The position numbers and the translations under genes are program-made. This document shows positions 44,789 through 54,424 of a stretch of 64,000 bases of DNA, piece by piece. Within the stretch, counting starts at the first letter, position 1, and each line of letters starts with the position of its first letter. Location: contig NZ_JAGIAG010000001.1 of the NCBI RefSeq assembly GCF_017744955.1, positions 620,001-684,000 of the forward strand. Reading direction: 5' to 3'. The notes below the pieces were generated by a model. The model worked only from the letters and a program-made list of their open reading frames with translations. It ran no database searches and was not told the origin of the DNA. The stretch comes from Dokdonella sp. (lineage in GTDB: Bacteria > Pseudomonadota > Gammaproteobacteria > Xanthomonadales > Rhodanobacteraceae).

Positions 44789-47101
44789 GTGCGGCGTTCC
44801 GGTTGGCCGATCCTGCTCGTCTGGTTGCTCGCGTTGGCTGCGCTCGCCTTCTTCGCGATCCGGCATCTTCAGGTCAGCACCGACCTGCGCAGCTTCATGC
44901 CGCCGCCGCAGACCGCCGAGCAGAAGCTGCTGATGGAGCAGATCGGCGACGGCCCGGGTTCGCGCCTGCTGCTGCTGTCGATCGAAGGCGCGCCGGAAGG
45001 CCAGCTGGCGAACCTCAGCCGCGGCCTCGCCGACGCATTGCGCAAGGACGCCGGACATTTCGAGCAGGTCGTCAACGGCGCCTTCGACCCGGCCGCACTC
45101 GACGATGCCTTGCTGCCGTACCGCTACCTGCTGTCGCCGACGCTGGACACGCACGCCCTCGACGCGGACTACCTCGGCGAACAGCTGCAGCAGCGCGTCG
45201 AGGATCTCGCCTCGCCGGCGGCGGCGCTGCTGAAGCCGCTGCTCAGGCGCGATCCGACGCTGGAGACGCTGGTCCTGGCCGAGCGCTGGTCGCCGCCGAA
45301 GGCGCCGGCGCTGCGCGACGGCGTCTGGTTCTCCTCCGACGGACACGCCTTGCTGCTGGCGCAGACGCGCGGCGCCGGTTTCGATCCCGCCGCGCAAGGC
45401 GCCGCGCTCGACGCGCTCGAAGCCGCCTTCGCCGCGCTGCCGGAGCGCGGCGCGGCCAAGCTCGCGATCAGCGGCCCGGGCTACTTCACGGTGCTGATCA
45501 ACGCCAAGACGCGCGCCGAAGCCGATCGCCTCGGCGCGATCAGCACGATCGGCTTCGTGCTGCTGCTGCTGCTCGCCTACCGCAGCCTCGCCACCTTGCT
45601 GCTCGCCGCGCTGCCGGTGCTGAGCGGCGGTCTCGCCGGCATCGCCGCGCTCGCGTTCGGCTTCGGCAGCGCGCACGGCATCACACTGGCGTTCGGCTTC
45701 ACCTTGCTCGGCGTGGCGCAGGAGTATCCGATCCGCCTGCTCAGTCATCGCCGCGCCGGCGAAGACGCCGTCGCCAGCGCGCGCGCGCTGTGGCCGTTGC
45801 TGGCGACCGCGATCGTTTCGGCGGCGATCGCCTATCTCGCCTTCTTCGCCTCCGGCGTCGCCGGCCTGCAGCAGCTCGCCGTGTTCACCATCGCCGGCCT
45901 GCTCGTCGCCGGCTTCTCCACGCGCTACCTGTTGCCGCGCGTGCTGCCGGCGCGCTTCCGCGACGTCGCCGATTCGCGCGCGATCGCCGCCGCGACGCGC
46001 TGGCTCGATCGCGTGCCGCGTCCGCGCTGGCTGCCGTGGCTGCTGCTCGCCGTCGGGCTGCTGGTGCTGTGGCGCGCGCCGGGGTCGCTATGGCAGAACG
46101 ATCTCGCCGCGTTGACGCCGGTGCCGCAGGACCTGCTGCTGCGCGACGCGAAACTGCGCGGCGAACTCGGCGCGCCGGACGTGCGCTATCTGCTGGTGCT
46201 GCACGCGGCGGACGCCGACGGCGTGCTCGCGCTGTCCGAATCGCTGGAGCCTGAGCTGGATACGCTGGTGAAGCAGGGCGCGCTCGACGCCGCCGAAGTG
46301 CCGAGCCGCTACCTGCCCAGCCTGCAGACGCAGCGCGCGCGTCAGGCGAAGCTGCCGGACACGGCGACGCTCGACGCCGCGCTGGCGGAGGCCGCTCGCG
46401 AGCTGCCGTTCCGCGCCGGCCTGTTCGCGCCGTTCGTCGCCGACGTCGAACGCGCGCGTGCGCTGGCGCCGCTGACCGCCGAACGGTTCGCCGCCACGCC
46501 GCTCGGTACGCGCCTCGCCTCGATGCTGGTGCGCCGCGACGACGGCTGGCTCGGCCTCGGCACCTTGTCCGGCGTGCACGACGCAGCGGCGCTGGCGGCG
46601 TTCGCCGAATCGACGCACGGCCGCGTCGGCCTGCTCGACCTGAAGGCGGCGTCGGAATCGCTGGTCGTCGCCTATCGCGAACGCATCCTGCATGCGCTGG
46701 GCCTGGCGCTGGCCCTGCTCGCGCTGACCGTCGTCGTCGCCTTGCGCAGCGTGCGCCGCGCCTGGCACGTGCTGGCGCCGATGTCGCTGGCGACGGTGCT
46801 GGTGTTCGTAGTCGAGCGCGCGGCCGGGATTTCGCTGTCGCTGTTCCATCTGGTCGCGCTGACGCTGGCCGCCGGCCTCGGCCTGCACTACGCGCTGTTC
46901 TTCGAGCGCCCGGTCGCCGATGCGGCCGAAGCGCGCCGCACCTTGCATGCGACGCTGGTGTGCGTGCTGTCGGCCTTGCTGGTGTTCGGCCTGCAGGCGT
47001 GGTCGTCGCTGCCGGTGCTGCGCGCGATCGGCCTCACCGTCGCGCTCGGCGTCGGCTTCCACTTCTGCCTGTCGATCCTGATGGCGCGTTCGGTGCGCTA
47101 G
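44789..47101 (+). CDS. MMPL/RND-family exporter of the aryl polyene locus
   Basis: Inner-membrane exporter of 770 residues with duplicated architecture: one helix, a periplasmic domain (about 30-240), then a helix block (IGFVLLLLLAYRSLATLLLAALPVL onward), and the same again (ILHALGLALALLALTVVVAL onward), about 12 helices in all. Such MMPL proteins are constant members of xanthomonadin and flexirubin-like clusters and likely move the pigment lipid to the periplasm. The start is a GTG at 44789. It closes the rightward operon; a dispersed repeat lies just behind it. Confidence 0.9.
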   Translation: MRRSGWPILLVWLLALAALAFFAIRHLQVSTDLRSFMPPPQTAEQKLLMEQIGDGPGSRLLLLSIEGAPEGQLANLSRGLADALRKDAGHFEQVVNGAFDPAALDDALLPYRYLLSPTLDTHALDADYLGEQLQQRVEDLASPAAALLKPLLRRDPTLETLVLAERWSPPKAPALRDGVWFSSDGHALLLAQTRGAGFDPAAQGAALDALEAAFAALPERGAAKLAISGPGYFTVLINAKTRAEADRLGAISTIGFVLLLLLAYRSLATLLLAALPVLSGGLAGIAALAFGFGSAHGITLAFGFTLLGVAQEYPIRLLSHRRAGEDAVASARALWPLLATAIVSAAIAYLAFFASGVAGLQQLAVFTIAGLLVAGFSTRYLLPRVLPARFRDVADSRAIAAATRWLDRVPRPRWLPWLLLAVGLLVLWRAPGSLWQNDLAALTPVPQDLLLRDAKLRGELGAPDVRYLLVLHAADADGVLALSESLEPELDTLVKQGALDAAEVPSRYLPSLQTQRARQAKLPDTATLDAALAEAARELPFRAGLFAPFVADVERARALAPLTAERFAATPLGTRLASMLVRRDDGWLGLGTLSGVHDAAALAAFAESTHGRVGLLDLKAASESLVVAYRERILHALGLALALLALTVVVALRSVRRAWHVLAPMSLATVLVFVVERAAGISLSLFHLVALTLAAGLGLHYALFFERPVADAAEARRTLHATLVCVLSALLVFGLQAWSSLPVLRAIGLTVALGVGFHFCLSILMARSVR

Positions 47102-47134
47102 AGCAATTGCGGTCCGCAGCACGACGCACGCTCG

Positions 47135-47180
47135 CCTCTCCCGCTTGCGGGAGAGGTCGCGTCGGAGGCGCGGGTGAGGG
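47135..47180 (+). repeat. Dispersed 46-bp intergenic repeat, copy B
   Basis: Palindrome cctctcccgc-tt-gcgggagagg plus the tail ending gcgcgggtgaggg; one visible difference from copy A at 25968-26013 (minus). The remaining gap to 47309 contains another partial version (tcccgttccgggagaagg at 47249-47266) and no gene. Confidence 0.8.
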
Positions 47181-47309
47181 GAGCGCCGTGGCGCCGTCGC
47201 AAGCGCTCGCTCATCCCACCCTCAGGCTGCCCGAGGGCAGCCTTCGATCCCGTTCCGGGAGAAGGGAAGGCTGCGTTGCGGGAAGCGGGAAAGCTGCCCC
47301 CGGAAGTGC

Positions 47310-48422
47310 CTAGCCGTCGAACCCGTCCGCGAAGATCGCGTCCGACGCGATCGGCGTCAGCATGAACGCGGCGATGCCCTCGTCGGCGTCGCGGCCGAAT
47401 CCGACGATGACGCCGTCGGCGTTGATCGCGGCCGCCTTCTGGAAGCGCGCGAACGGACCGTGGTCGTCGACGACCTCGTATAGATCGTAGGCGACGCCGT
47501 CGCGGTAGACCCAGATCTTCAGCCCCGGCACGCAGCCGCTGGCCGTGCCGATGCCGGCGCTGCCGACGATCACGCCGGCGTCGTTGATCGCCGAGGCGCA
47601 GCCGTTCTCCTGGTCGAGCACCGCGCCGGGAATTTCGGTGAACGAGCCGTCCGCGCCGAACACGACCGGCACCAGGTTCGGCGTTTCCACCGCGAGGCCG
47701 AGGCCGACCGCGGTGCCGGCGGCGTTGACGGCGGTGGGGAGGCTCGGGAATTCCTCGCTCATCGCGCCGAGCGAGTTCACCGCCGGCGTGCCGACCTGGC
47801 CGCCGGTGGCGTGGATCGTCGAGGAATGCACGTTCCAGTAGCCGACCAGCTTGCCGGACTCGTTGACGCCGAGCCAGCGCGCCTGCTGGAACTCGACCGT
47901 CGGATCCTGGACGCCGTAGTCGACCAGGCCGCCCTCCGCGGTCCAGACGAAGGCGCGTTCCTGCGCCGGCACGCCGAAGCCGCCGACCACGACGCCGGCG
48001 TCGTTGATGTCGTTCGGGCTAATGTTGATGTTCGGATCGTCGCTCAGACGGATCGACTGGTCGGGCGCCGCCGCGGTCCAGAGCAGGCCGGCGACCGGAT
48101 TCACGTAGTCGAGGAACACGCCGACGATCTGGCCCTGGTTGTTGAGCGCGTAGGCGTAGATGTCGCCCGCGCCGGGCACGCCGAGCGGATGCGCGGTGCC
48201 GTCGGCGTCCCACAGCACGGCGCGGCCGTTGAAGTCGGCGTCCATGTATCTGCCGACGATCTGTCCGACGTCGTTGATGTCGGCCGCCTGCACGACGCTG
48301 CCGCCCGGCACGCCGAGCACGGTCAGGTGGTACATCGGCGCGCCGGCAACGGCGTCGGCGCCGAACGCGGCAGCGAGGACGGCCGGCAGCAGGCGCGGCA
48401 GGAATCGGGTCGGAGTGGGCAT
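47310..48422 (-). CDS. Secreted HAF-repeat protein with IFADGFDG tail
   Basis: An exported 370-residue protein: a signal peptide (LLPAVLAAAFGADAVAG-AP) followed by about seven HAF-type repeats, each containing an A-x-x-I-N-D-x-G-x-I-V-G unit (ADINDVGQIVGRY, YALNNQGQIVGVF, AINDAGVIVGSAG, AAINADGVIVGFG). The C-terminus is IFADGFDG, a short tail I associate with many secreted proteins of the Xanthomonadales; it may be a sorting or processing tag. Function unknown. It stands alone between the pigment exporter and the CadC-like regulator. Confidence 0.85.
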   Translation of the reverse strand: MPTPTRFLPRLLPAVLAAAFGADAVAGAPMYHLTVLGVPGGSVVQAADINDVGQIVGRYMDADFNGRAVLWDADGTAHPLGVPGAGDIYAYALNNQGQIVGVFLDYVNPVAGLLWTAAAPDQSIRLSDDPNINISPNDINDAGVVVGGFGVPAQERAFVWTAEGGLVDYGVQDPTVEFQQARWLGVNESGKLVGYWNVHSSTIHATGGQVGTPAVNSLGAMSEEFPSLPTAVNAAGTAVGLGLAVETPNLVPVVFGADGSFTEIPGAVLDQENGCASAINDAGVIVGSAGIGTASGCVPGLKIWVYRDGVAYDLYEVVDDHGPFARFQKAAAINADGVIVGFGRDADEGIAAFMLTPIASDAIFADGFDG

Positions 48423-48537
48423 CGTCAGGGATCTCGTACGACCGAGCGGGGCGCTCGTGAAGGTCCGACGTTCGGCGAATCGCCGCCGCCGCGCATGTAG
48501 AAAACGTGTATCGCGCGTGTGCGGACGGCGTAGAAGG

Positions 48538-50859
48538 TCAGTGCCGGGCCGAAATCACCTCGCTGACGCTGCGCTCGCCGGCCAGGCTTCGCGCGCGCTC
48601 CAGCGCCGTCGCGGCCGCCGCCGCGCGGCCGAGCGCGCTGTAGACCAGGGCCTCGCTCCAGGCCGCGCGCATGTCGCGCCCGGCCCAGGGCGCGATGCGG
48701 CCGTTGACCGAGGCCGCCTCGTCGAGGCGCCCCGCGGCGAGGAGCTCGCGCACGTACGGCAGGCCGACGCGGACCATCTCCTCCGGGATGGCGCGCGCGG
48801 TCGCGCGCGCCATCGCGTCGGCGAAGCGGCGCAGCGCGTCGTCGCGCTCGCCGGCGGCGGCGGACTGCTCGGCCTCGGCCAGCGTCAGGCGCACGGCGAT
48901 GCCGGCGTCGGGCGCGGCCTCGTTCCAGGCACGCAGGCGCGCGATCTCGGCCGCGGCGGCGGGGAGGTCGCCGCCCTGCTGCCAGGCGCGTACGCGCAGC
49001 AGGCCGGCCTGCGCGTACTGCTCGCGGTTGCGCGCTTCCAGTGCCGGCGTCATCGCATCCCCGGCGAGTTCCGCCGCCCGGGCCGGATCGCCGCGCGCCA
49101 GCGCGATCTCGCCGGCCAGCGACTCGCCGAGCGCGCGCGCGATCGCATCGGCGTGCGCATCGCTGCCGTCGCGCAGCCCGGACAGCAGCAGGTCCGCTTC
49201 GCCGAGACGCCCCGCGCCGACCAGCGCGGCGGCGCGTGCGAACGTGTACTGCCAGCGCTGGCGCGGGTTGGCGCCGGCCGCGGCCGCCACGAACGGTTCG
49301 CTGGTCGCCAGCGCGGCGGCGTGGTCGAGCAGCAGCAACTCCGCCTCGACCATGACGATCTCGCTGGCCGCCAGCGCGTCGGCGGCGGCGTAGCGCTCGA
49401 AGCGCGCGTGCACGTTCTCGAGCAGCGGCAGCGCGCTCGCCGGCTGGCCGCGCTGCATCGCGTTGATGGCGAGATTGAGATCGACCAGGGCGACGCCGAG
49501 CGGATCGTTGCCGAGTTCGTAGAGCGTGCGCGCGCGGCCGTAGTCGGCCGCCGCGCGTTCCAGTTGCAATCGCTCGGCGGCGACGTTGGCCAGGCCCATG
49601 TGCGCCTTGGCGAGCACCGCCGGCTCGACGCCGTCCTGCAGGCCGGCCGCCTCGGCGAACGCCGGCTCCGCCGCGTCGAGGCGGCCCTGGCGCATCGACG
49701 CCGAGGCCAGCGTGTTCAGCGCGCGCGCGCGCAGGTCCGCGTCGGCATCCGCCGGCAGGCGTTCGAGCAGGCGCTGCGCCTCGTCGCGGCTGGCTGCGTA
49801 GTCGCCGGAGGAGAACGCGACCTGGGCGCGGCCGAGCGCGATCTCGGGACTGGCCTGCAGCGCTGGCGGCGCCTGCTCGATCACGCGCCGCGCGACCTCG
49901 ATTTGACCGCTGAGCACGGCGGCGTTGACGCGCTGGCGCAAGGTCGCGGCCGCCAGCGCCGCGCCGCCCTGCTCGTCGCTCGGCGGCGTGCGGCCGAGCC
50001 GGATCAGCAGCTCGTCGGCGGCTGCGCGCGCCGCCTTCAGCGCGTCGTCCGCGTGCGTCTCGATCTCGACCGTGCGCGCCGCGCCGGCGGCGGTCAGCCG
50101 CATCGCCCAGACCCCGTGCGCGAGGTGCGCCTCGCCCTGCACGCGCCAGGCCGAGCGCGGTTCGTCGCGCGCCGGGTCGGCGCCGCGCGCCTTGATCAAG
50201 GCGAGCACGGTTTCGCTCGGCGTGGTCGCCATGCCGCCGCGACGCAGCTGCATCGCGATCAGGTCCATCAGGCCGAGACGCAGCCAGGCCGACTCCTCGC
50301 CGGCGTCGACGACGACCGGCAGCACCAGCGTGGAATCCTGCGCCGATTCAGTGGCGACCGGGGCACCGCGCTGCGACCGCCAGATCGCCGAACCGGCCAG
50401 CCCGAGCAGCGCGACCGCGACCACGGCGATGCCTGCGCCGAGAACCGCACCGCGACGCCGGCGCGGCGGTGTCGCCGCGGGCGTCGCCGCGGTTGCGGGT
50501 TGCGCCGTTTCCTCGGGCGCCGCCGGTGCGGGCTCGTCGTCCTCCTCGTCCAGCGGCATCACCCAGCGGTAGCCGAGCCGCGGCACGGTGCGGATGCAGC
50601 GCTGGGCATTGCCGTCGTCGCCGAGCACGCGACGCAGGCGCATGATCGCGTGGCTCAGGGAGACCTCGCTGACGTCGGCGCGGCCCCAGACCGCGGCCGC
50701 GAGTTCGTCGCGGCCGACCGGCCGGTCGCGGTGCCGGATCAGATGGATCAGGCAGTCGATCGTGCTCAGCGGCAGGTCGACGCGTCGTCCGTCCTCGAAC
50801 AATTCGCGCGCCTGGGAATCGAGCCGGAACGCGCCGAATCGAAAGAACGGTGTCGCCAT
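48538..50859 (-). CDS. CadC-like membrane regulator with TPR sensor
   Basis: A 773-residue one-component regulator. Residues 1-105 form an OmpR/PhoB-type winged helix (LPLSTIDCLIHLIRHRDRPV, HAIMRLRRVLGDD, CIRTVPRLGYRW). A proline/alanine linker leads to one membrane helix (AVLGAGIAVVAVALLGLAG, about 138-158) and a long periplasmic part of tetratricopeptide-like helices (about 270-760). This layout suggests a signal sensed outside the membrane. It is divergent from the dehydratase gene at 50944 with only 84 bp between, so it may control that gene or itself. Confidence 0.88.
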   Translation of the reverse strand: MATPFFRFGAFRLDSQARELFEDGRRVDLPLSTIDCLIHLIRHRDRPVGRDELAAAVWGRADVSEVSLSHAIMRLRRVLGDDGNAQRCIRTVPRLGYRWVMPLDEEDDEPAPAAPEETAQPATAATPAATPPRRRRGAVLGAGIAVVAVALLGLAGSAIWRSQRGAPVATESAQDSTLVLPVVVDAGEESAWLRLGLMDLIAMQLRRGGMATTPSETVLALIKARGADPARDEPRSAWRVQGEAHLAHGVWAMRLTAAGAARTVEIETHADDALKAARAAADELLIRLGRTPPSDEQGGAALAAATLRQRVNAAVLSGQIEVARRVIEQAPPALQASPEIALGRAQVAFSSGDYAASRDEAQRLLERLPADADADLRARALNTLASASMRQGRLDAAEPAFAEAAGLQDGVEPAVLAKAHMGLANVAAERLQLERAAADYGRARTLYELGNDPLGVALVDLNLAINAMQRGQPASALPLLENVHARFERYAAADALAASEIVMVEAELLLLDHAAALATSEPFVAAAAGANPRQRWQYTFARAAALVGAGRLGEADLLLSGLRDGSDAHADAIARALGESLAGEIALARGDPARAAELAGDAMTPALEARNREQYAQAGLLRVRAWQQGGDLPAAAAEIARLRAWNEAAPDAGIAVRLTLAEAEQSAAAGERDDALRRFADAMARATARAIPEEMVRVGLPYVRELLAAGRLDEAASVNGRIAPWAGRDMRAAWSEALVYSALGRAAAAATALERARSLAGERSVSEVISARH

Positions 50860-50943
50860 GCGGCTAGGTTACCCGCAGGCCCGCGCGCTCGCACGCCGGC
50901 GGCCGGCGCACCGCATAATCGCCGCTTTGCGCCGCCGCCCGCC

Positions 50944-51414
50944 ATGCCGACCGGATCGAACCCGAGCCTCCCGTTGCCGAAATCCGACTGGGCCGCATTG
51001 ATCCCGCACGCGGGGTCGATGTGCCTGCTCGACGAGGTCGTCGGCTGGGACGCGGCCGGCGTGCATGCGCGCACCGACTCGCATCGCCGCGCCGACCATC
51101 CGCTGCGCAGCGACGACCGCCTGCGCGCCCTGCACCTGTGCGAGTACGGCGCGCAGGCGATGGCCGTGCACGGCGGCCTGGTCGCGCGCGCCGCCGGCGG
51201 CGCGGCCAAGCCGGGCTACCTGGTGTCGCTGCGCGAGGTGGAACTGCACGTCGCGCGCATCGACGACCTCGCCGGCACGCTCGACGTGCACGCCGAACGC
51301 CTGCTCGGCGGCGAAGGCAGCTGGCAGTACGCGTTCCGCGTCGAGCACCGCGGCGCACTGCTGGCGAGCGGCCGCGCGGCGGTGATGCAGGCGCGGGAAC
51401 GCGGCCCGCGCTGA
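50944..51414 (+). CDS. Second hotdog dehydratase of the aryl polyene pathway
   Basis: The 156-residue protein starts with LIPHAGSMCLLDEVVGWDAAG, the LIPHRGPMxLLDEV-type motif of the beta-hydroxyacyl-ACP dehydratases found in aryl polyene loci, and contains the catalytic region LHLCEYGAQAMAVHGGL. It likely pairs with the short FabZ-like protein at 42912. It is isolated from the main block by the HAF and CadC-like genes, and next to the M13 peptidase with which it shares no obvious function. A start further upstream is excluded by family alignment. Confidence 0.87.
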   Translation: MPTGSNPSLPLPKSDWAALIPHAGSMCLLDEVVGWDAAGVHARTDSHRRADHPLRSDDRLRALHLCEYGAQAMAVHGGLVARAAGGAAKPGYLVSLREVELHVARIDDLAGTLDVHAERLLGGEGSWQYAFRVEHRGALLASGRAAVMQARERGPR

Positions 51415-51498
51415 GCGCGCGTCGCGTGCCATTTTGCACACTCGACGCCGGCCCGGCCCGGCGCGACACTGCGCGCTCGTCGAACGCGAGGCTTGGAA

Positions 51499-53790
51499 AT
51501 GAGGATCACGAGGATGGGCGAACACTCGATCGGCCGCGCCGCCTGCGGCGCGTTTCTCGGCATCGCGTTCGCCTTGGCCGGCAGCGCCGGCGCGAGCGAA
51601 TCCGCTGCCGCGCCATTGCCGCCGAAGCCGCCCGCGCCGGGCTCCGATCGCGACCTGCACGACTGCATTCCGTCGGCCGGCTACACCTGGTGCGTGCGCA
51701 CCAGCCGATGCGAGCGACCGTGGGAGCTGGCGCGCGCGCAAGGCTTCGACAACACCAGCGAAGCGTTCGACCGGTTCTGCGGTGCGGCGACGCCGGCCGC
51801 GACGGCGGCCAAGCCGGTGCTCGGCAGTTTCGGTTTCGACGCTTCCGGCATGGACCGCAGCGTCGCACCCGGCGACGAGTTCTTCGAGTACGCCGACGGC
51901 AACTGGGTGAAGCACACCGAGATTCCGGCCGACCGTTCCAGCTACAACAGCTTCACCGTGCTGACCGAGCAGGCGCGCAAGGACACGCGCACGATCCTCG
52001 AGGAAGCCGCGGCGCAATCGGGCGCCGGCGGCGATCGCGCGAAGATCGGCAACTACTACGCCGCGTTCCTCGACGAGGCCGGCATCGAGGCGAAGGGCGT
52101 CGCGCCGATCAAGGCCGAACTCGAATCGATCGCCGCGATCGCCGACAAGAAGTCGCTCGCGCGCGCGTTCGGCGCCTCGCTGCGCGCCGACGTCGACCTG
52201 CTCAACGCGACCAACTACTACACCGACCGCCTGTTCGGCCTGTGGGTGTCGCCGAACCTGCGGAGGCCCGAAGGCTACGCGCCGTATCTGGTGCAGGGCG
52301 GCCTCGGCATGCCCGATCGCGATTTCTACCTCGAAGGCGGCCGCATGGCCGAGCTGCGCGCGCAGTACGCGGCCTACGTCGCCCAGCTGTTCGCGCTGGC
52401 CGGCGTCGCCGACGGCGAGGCGAAGGCCAAGCGCATCCTCGCGCTCGAAACCGCGATCGCGCGCGCACACGCCAGCCAGCTCGACACCAACGACGTGCGC
52501 AAGGGCGCCAACGAATGGGCGGCGAAGGAATTCGCCAAGCGCGCGCCGGGCCTGCACTGGAGCGTCTTCTTCGACGCCGCCGGCCTGCAGGCGCAGCCGA
52601 ACTTCGTCGTGTGGCAGCCGAAGGCGGTCGGCGGCATCGCCGCGCTGGTCGGTCGCGAGCCATTGGCGACCTGGAAGGACTATCTCGCCTTCCACGCGCT
52701 CGATCGTGCCGCGACCTATCTGCCGAAGGCGTTCGCCGACGCGCATTTCGCCTTCCACGGCACCGCGCTGTCCGGCACGCCGCAGCAGCAGGAACGCTGG
52801 AAGCGCGCCGTCGACGAGACCGATCACGCACTCGGCGAGGCGGTCGGCAAGGTCTACGTCGAGAAGCATTTCCCGGCCGCGACCAAGGCGCGCGCCGAGG
52901 CGATGGTGAAGAACGTCGTGATCGCGTTCGGCCATCGCATCGACGCGCTGGAATGGATGACGCCGGAAACCAAGCGGCGCGCCAAGGCCAAGCTCGCCGG
53001 TCTGGAAGTCGGCGTCGGCCATCCGGAAACCTGGCGCGACTACACCGCGCTCGAGGTGCGCCGCGACGACGCGCTCGGCAACGTGCAGCGCGCGAGCCTG
53101 TTCGAGTACCGGCGCAATCTCGCCAAGCTCGGCCGGCCGGTCGATCGCGGCGAGTGGTTCCTGCTGCCGCAGGAGGTGAACGCGCTGAACGTGCCGCTGG
53201 AGAATCGCCTGATCTTCCCGGCGGCGATCCTGCAGCCGCCGTTCTTCGACGGCGCCGCCGACGATGCGGTCAACTACGGCGCGATCGGCGCGGTGATCGG
53301 ACACGAGATCAGCCACAGCTTCGACAACAGCGGCGCGCTGTTCGACGAACACGGCAAGCTGGCGAACTGGTGGACGAAGCAGGATCTCGAACATTTCGAG
53401 GCGGCGGGGAAGGCGCTGGCGGCACAGTTCGACGCCTACAAGCCGTTCCCGGATCTCGCCGTCAACGGCAAGCTGACGCTGGGCGAGAACATCGCCGACG
53501 TCGCCGGTCTCGCCACCGCCTACGACGCCTACAAGCTCGCGCATCCCGGGGCGGGCGAGACGCTCGACGGGTTCACGCCCGACCAGCGCCTGTTCCTCGG
53601 CTGGGCGCAAGCCTGGCGCAGCAAGGCGCGCGAACCGGCCTTGCGCAACACGTTGCTCACCAACGTGCACGCGCCGGGCCGCTACCGCGCGCTGACCGTG
53701 CGCAACCTCGACGCCTGGTATCCGGCCTTCGACGTGAAGCCCGGACAGAAGCTCCACCTCGCGCCGGCGGAGCGCGTGAAGGTCTGGTAG
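51499..53790 (+). CDS. M13 family (neprilysin-like) metallopeptidase with N-terminal Cys-rich segment
   Basis: Secreted zinc oligopeptidase of 763 residues. The signal (GAFLGIAFALAGSAGA) is followed by a short Cys-rich unit (C56, C65, C71, C94; SAGYTWC and CERPWELA). The M13 N-terminal domain runs from about 115 (GDEFFEYADGNW). The catalytic domain has GHEISHSF at about 602 (HExxH) and GENIADVAG with the third zinc ligand at about 664. The terminal KVW with CxxW-like C-terminus is typical. GAGG precedes the ATG at 51499; a TTG two codons earlier is possible. The N-terminal unit is not part of the usual family. Confidence 0.92.
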   Translation: MRITRMGEHSIGRAACGAFLGIAFALAGSAGASESAAAPLPPKPPAPGSDRDLHDCIPSAGYTWCVRTSRCERPWELARAQGFDNTSEAFDRFCGAATPAATAAKPVLGSFGFDASGMDRSVAPGDEFFEYADGNWVKHTEIPADRSSYNSFTVLTEQARKDTRTILEEAAAQSGAGGDRAKIGNYYAAFLDEAGIEAKGVAPIKAELESIAAIADKKSLARAFGASLRADVDLLNATNYYTDRLFGLWVSPNLRRPEGYAPYLVQGGLGMPDRDFYLEGGRMAELRAQYAAYVAQLFALAGVADGEAKAKRILALETAIARAHASQLDTNDVRKGANEWAAKEFAKRAPGLHWSVFFDAAGLQAQPNFVVWQPKAVGGIAALVGREPLATWKDYLAFHALDRAATYLPKAFADAHFAFHGTALSGTPQQQERWKRAVDETDHALGEAVGKVYVEKHFPAATKARAEAMVKNVVIAFGHRIDALEWMTPETKRRAKAKLAGLEVGVGHPETWRDYTALEVRRDDALGNVQRASLFEYRRNLAKLGRPVDRGEWFLLPQEVNALNVPLENRLIFPAAILQPPFFDGAADDAVNYGAIGAVIGHEISHSFDNSGALFDEHGKLANWWTKQDLEHFEAAGKALAAQFDAYKPFPDLAVNGKLTLGENIADVAGLATAYDAYKLAHPGAGETLDGFTPDQRLFLGWAQAWRSKAREPALRNTLLTNVHAPGRYRALTVRNLDAWYPAFDVKPGQKLHLAPAERVKVW

Positions 53791-53809
53791 GCGATGCCCG
53801 CGCGCCGCG

Positions 53810-54403
53810 TTACGCGGCGCGCATCGCGTCGCCGTGGAGCGCGTCGATCCAGCCGGCGAAGGCGTCGAGCAAGCGGTGCAGCGACGCCTCGACGGCTGCG
53901 TCGACGAGCGCGCCGTTCGCGTCGAACGCCTGCGCGGCGTCGCGCACGAACAGCATCGGCGCCGGCAGCACCGCCGACTCGGTCGCCGCCAGCACCTGGC
54001 GCAGCGCGGCCTGCGCCAGGCGCGTGCCCCAGCGTCCGGGACTCGCGCCGAGGATCGCCACCGGCTTGCCGACCAGCACCTCGACCGGCGCCGGCCGCGA
54101 CAGCCAGTCGAGCGCGTTCTTCAGCACGCCGGGAATCGACTGGTTGTATTCGGGTGTCGCGATCAGCACGCCGTCGGCGCCGGCGACCGCCTCGCGCAAG
54201 GCGCGCACGCCGTCGGGGCCGTCGCCGGTCGCGCGCTCCAGGTCCTCGTCGAACAAGGGCACCCCGCGCAGGTCGTGCCGCACGACGTGCACGTGCGCGG
54301 GTGCGATGCGCGCGGCCGCGTCGAGCAGCCGGCCGTTGTAGCCGTCGCGGCGCAGGCTGCCCGCAATGGCGAGCACGCGAATGGAACCGTCCGGGAAGCG
54401 CAT
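53810..54403 (-). CDS. NADPH-dependent FMN reductase (flavodoxin-like)
   Basis: A 197-residue flavoprotein of the ChrR/YieF group. The FMN-binding loop is AGSLRRDGYNGRLL and the second site IATPEYNQSIPGVLKNALDW; SPGRWGTRLAQAAL follows. Members reduce quinones, chromate or azo dyes with NAD(P)H. Downstream of lysE-like by 21 bp on the same strand, so probably one transcript. Substrate not deducible. Confidence 0.9.
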   Translation of the reverse strand: MRFPDGSIRVLAIAGSLRRDGYNGRLLDAAARIAPAHVHVVRHDLRGVPLFDEDLERATGDGPDGVRALREAVAGADGVLIATPEYNQSIPGVLKNALDWLSRPAPVEVLVGKPVAILGASPGRWGTRLAQAALRQVLAATESAVLPAPMLFVRDAAQAFDANGALVDAAVEASLHRLLDAFAGWIDALHGDAMRAA

Positions 54404-54424
54404 GTCGATCTCCTTGGTGGCTTT

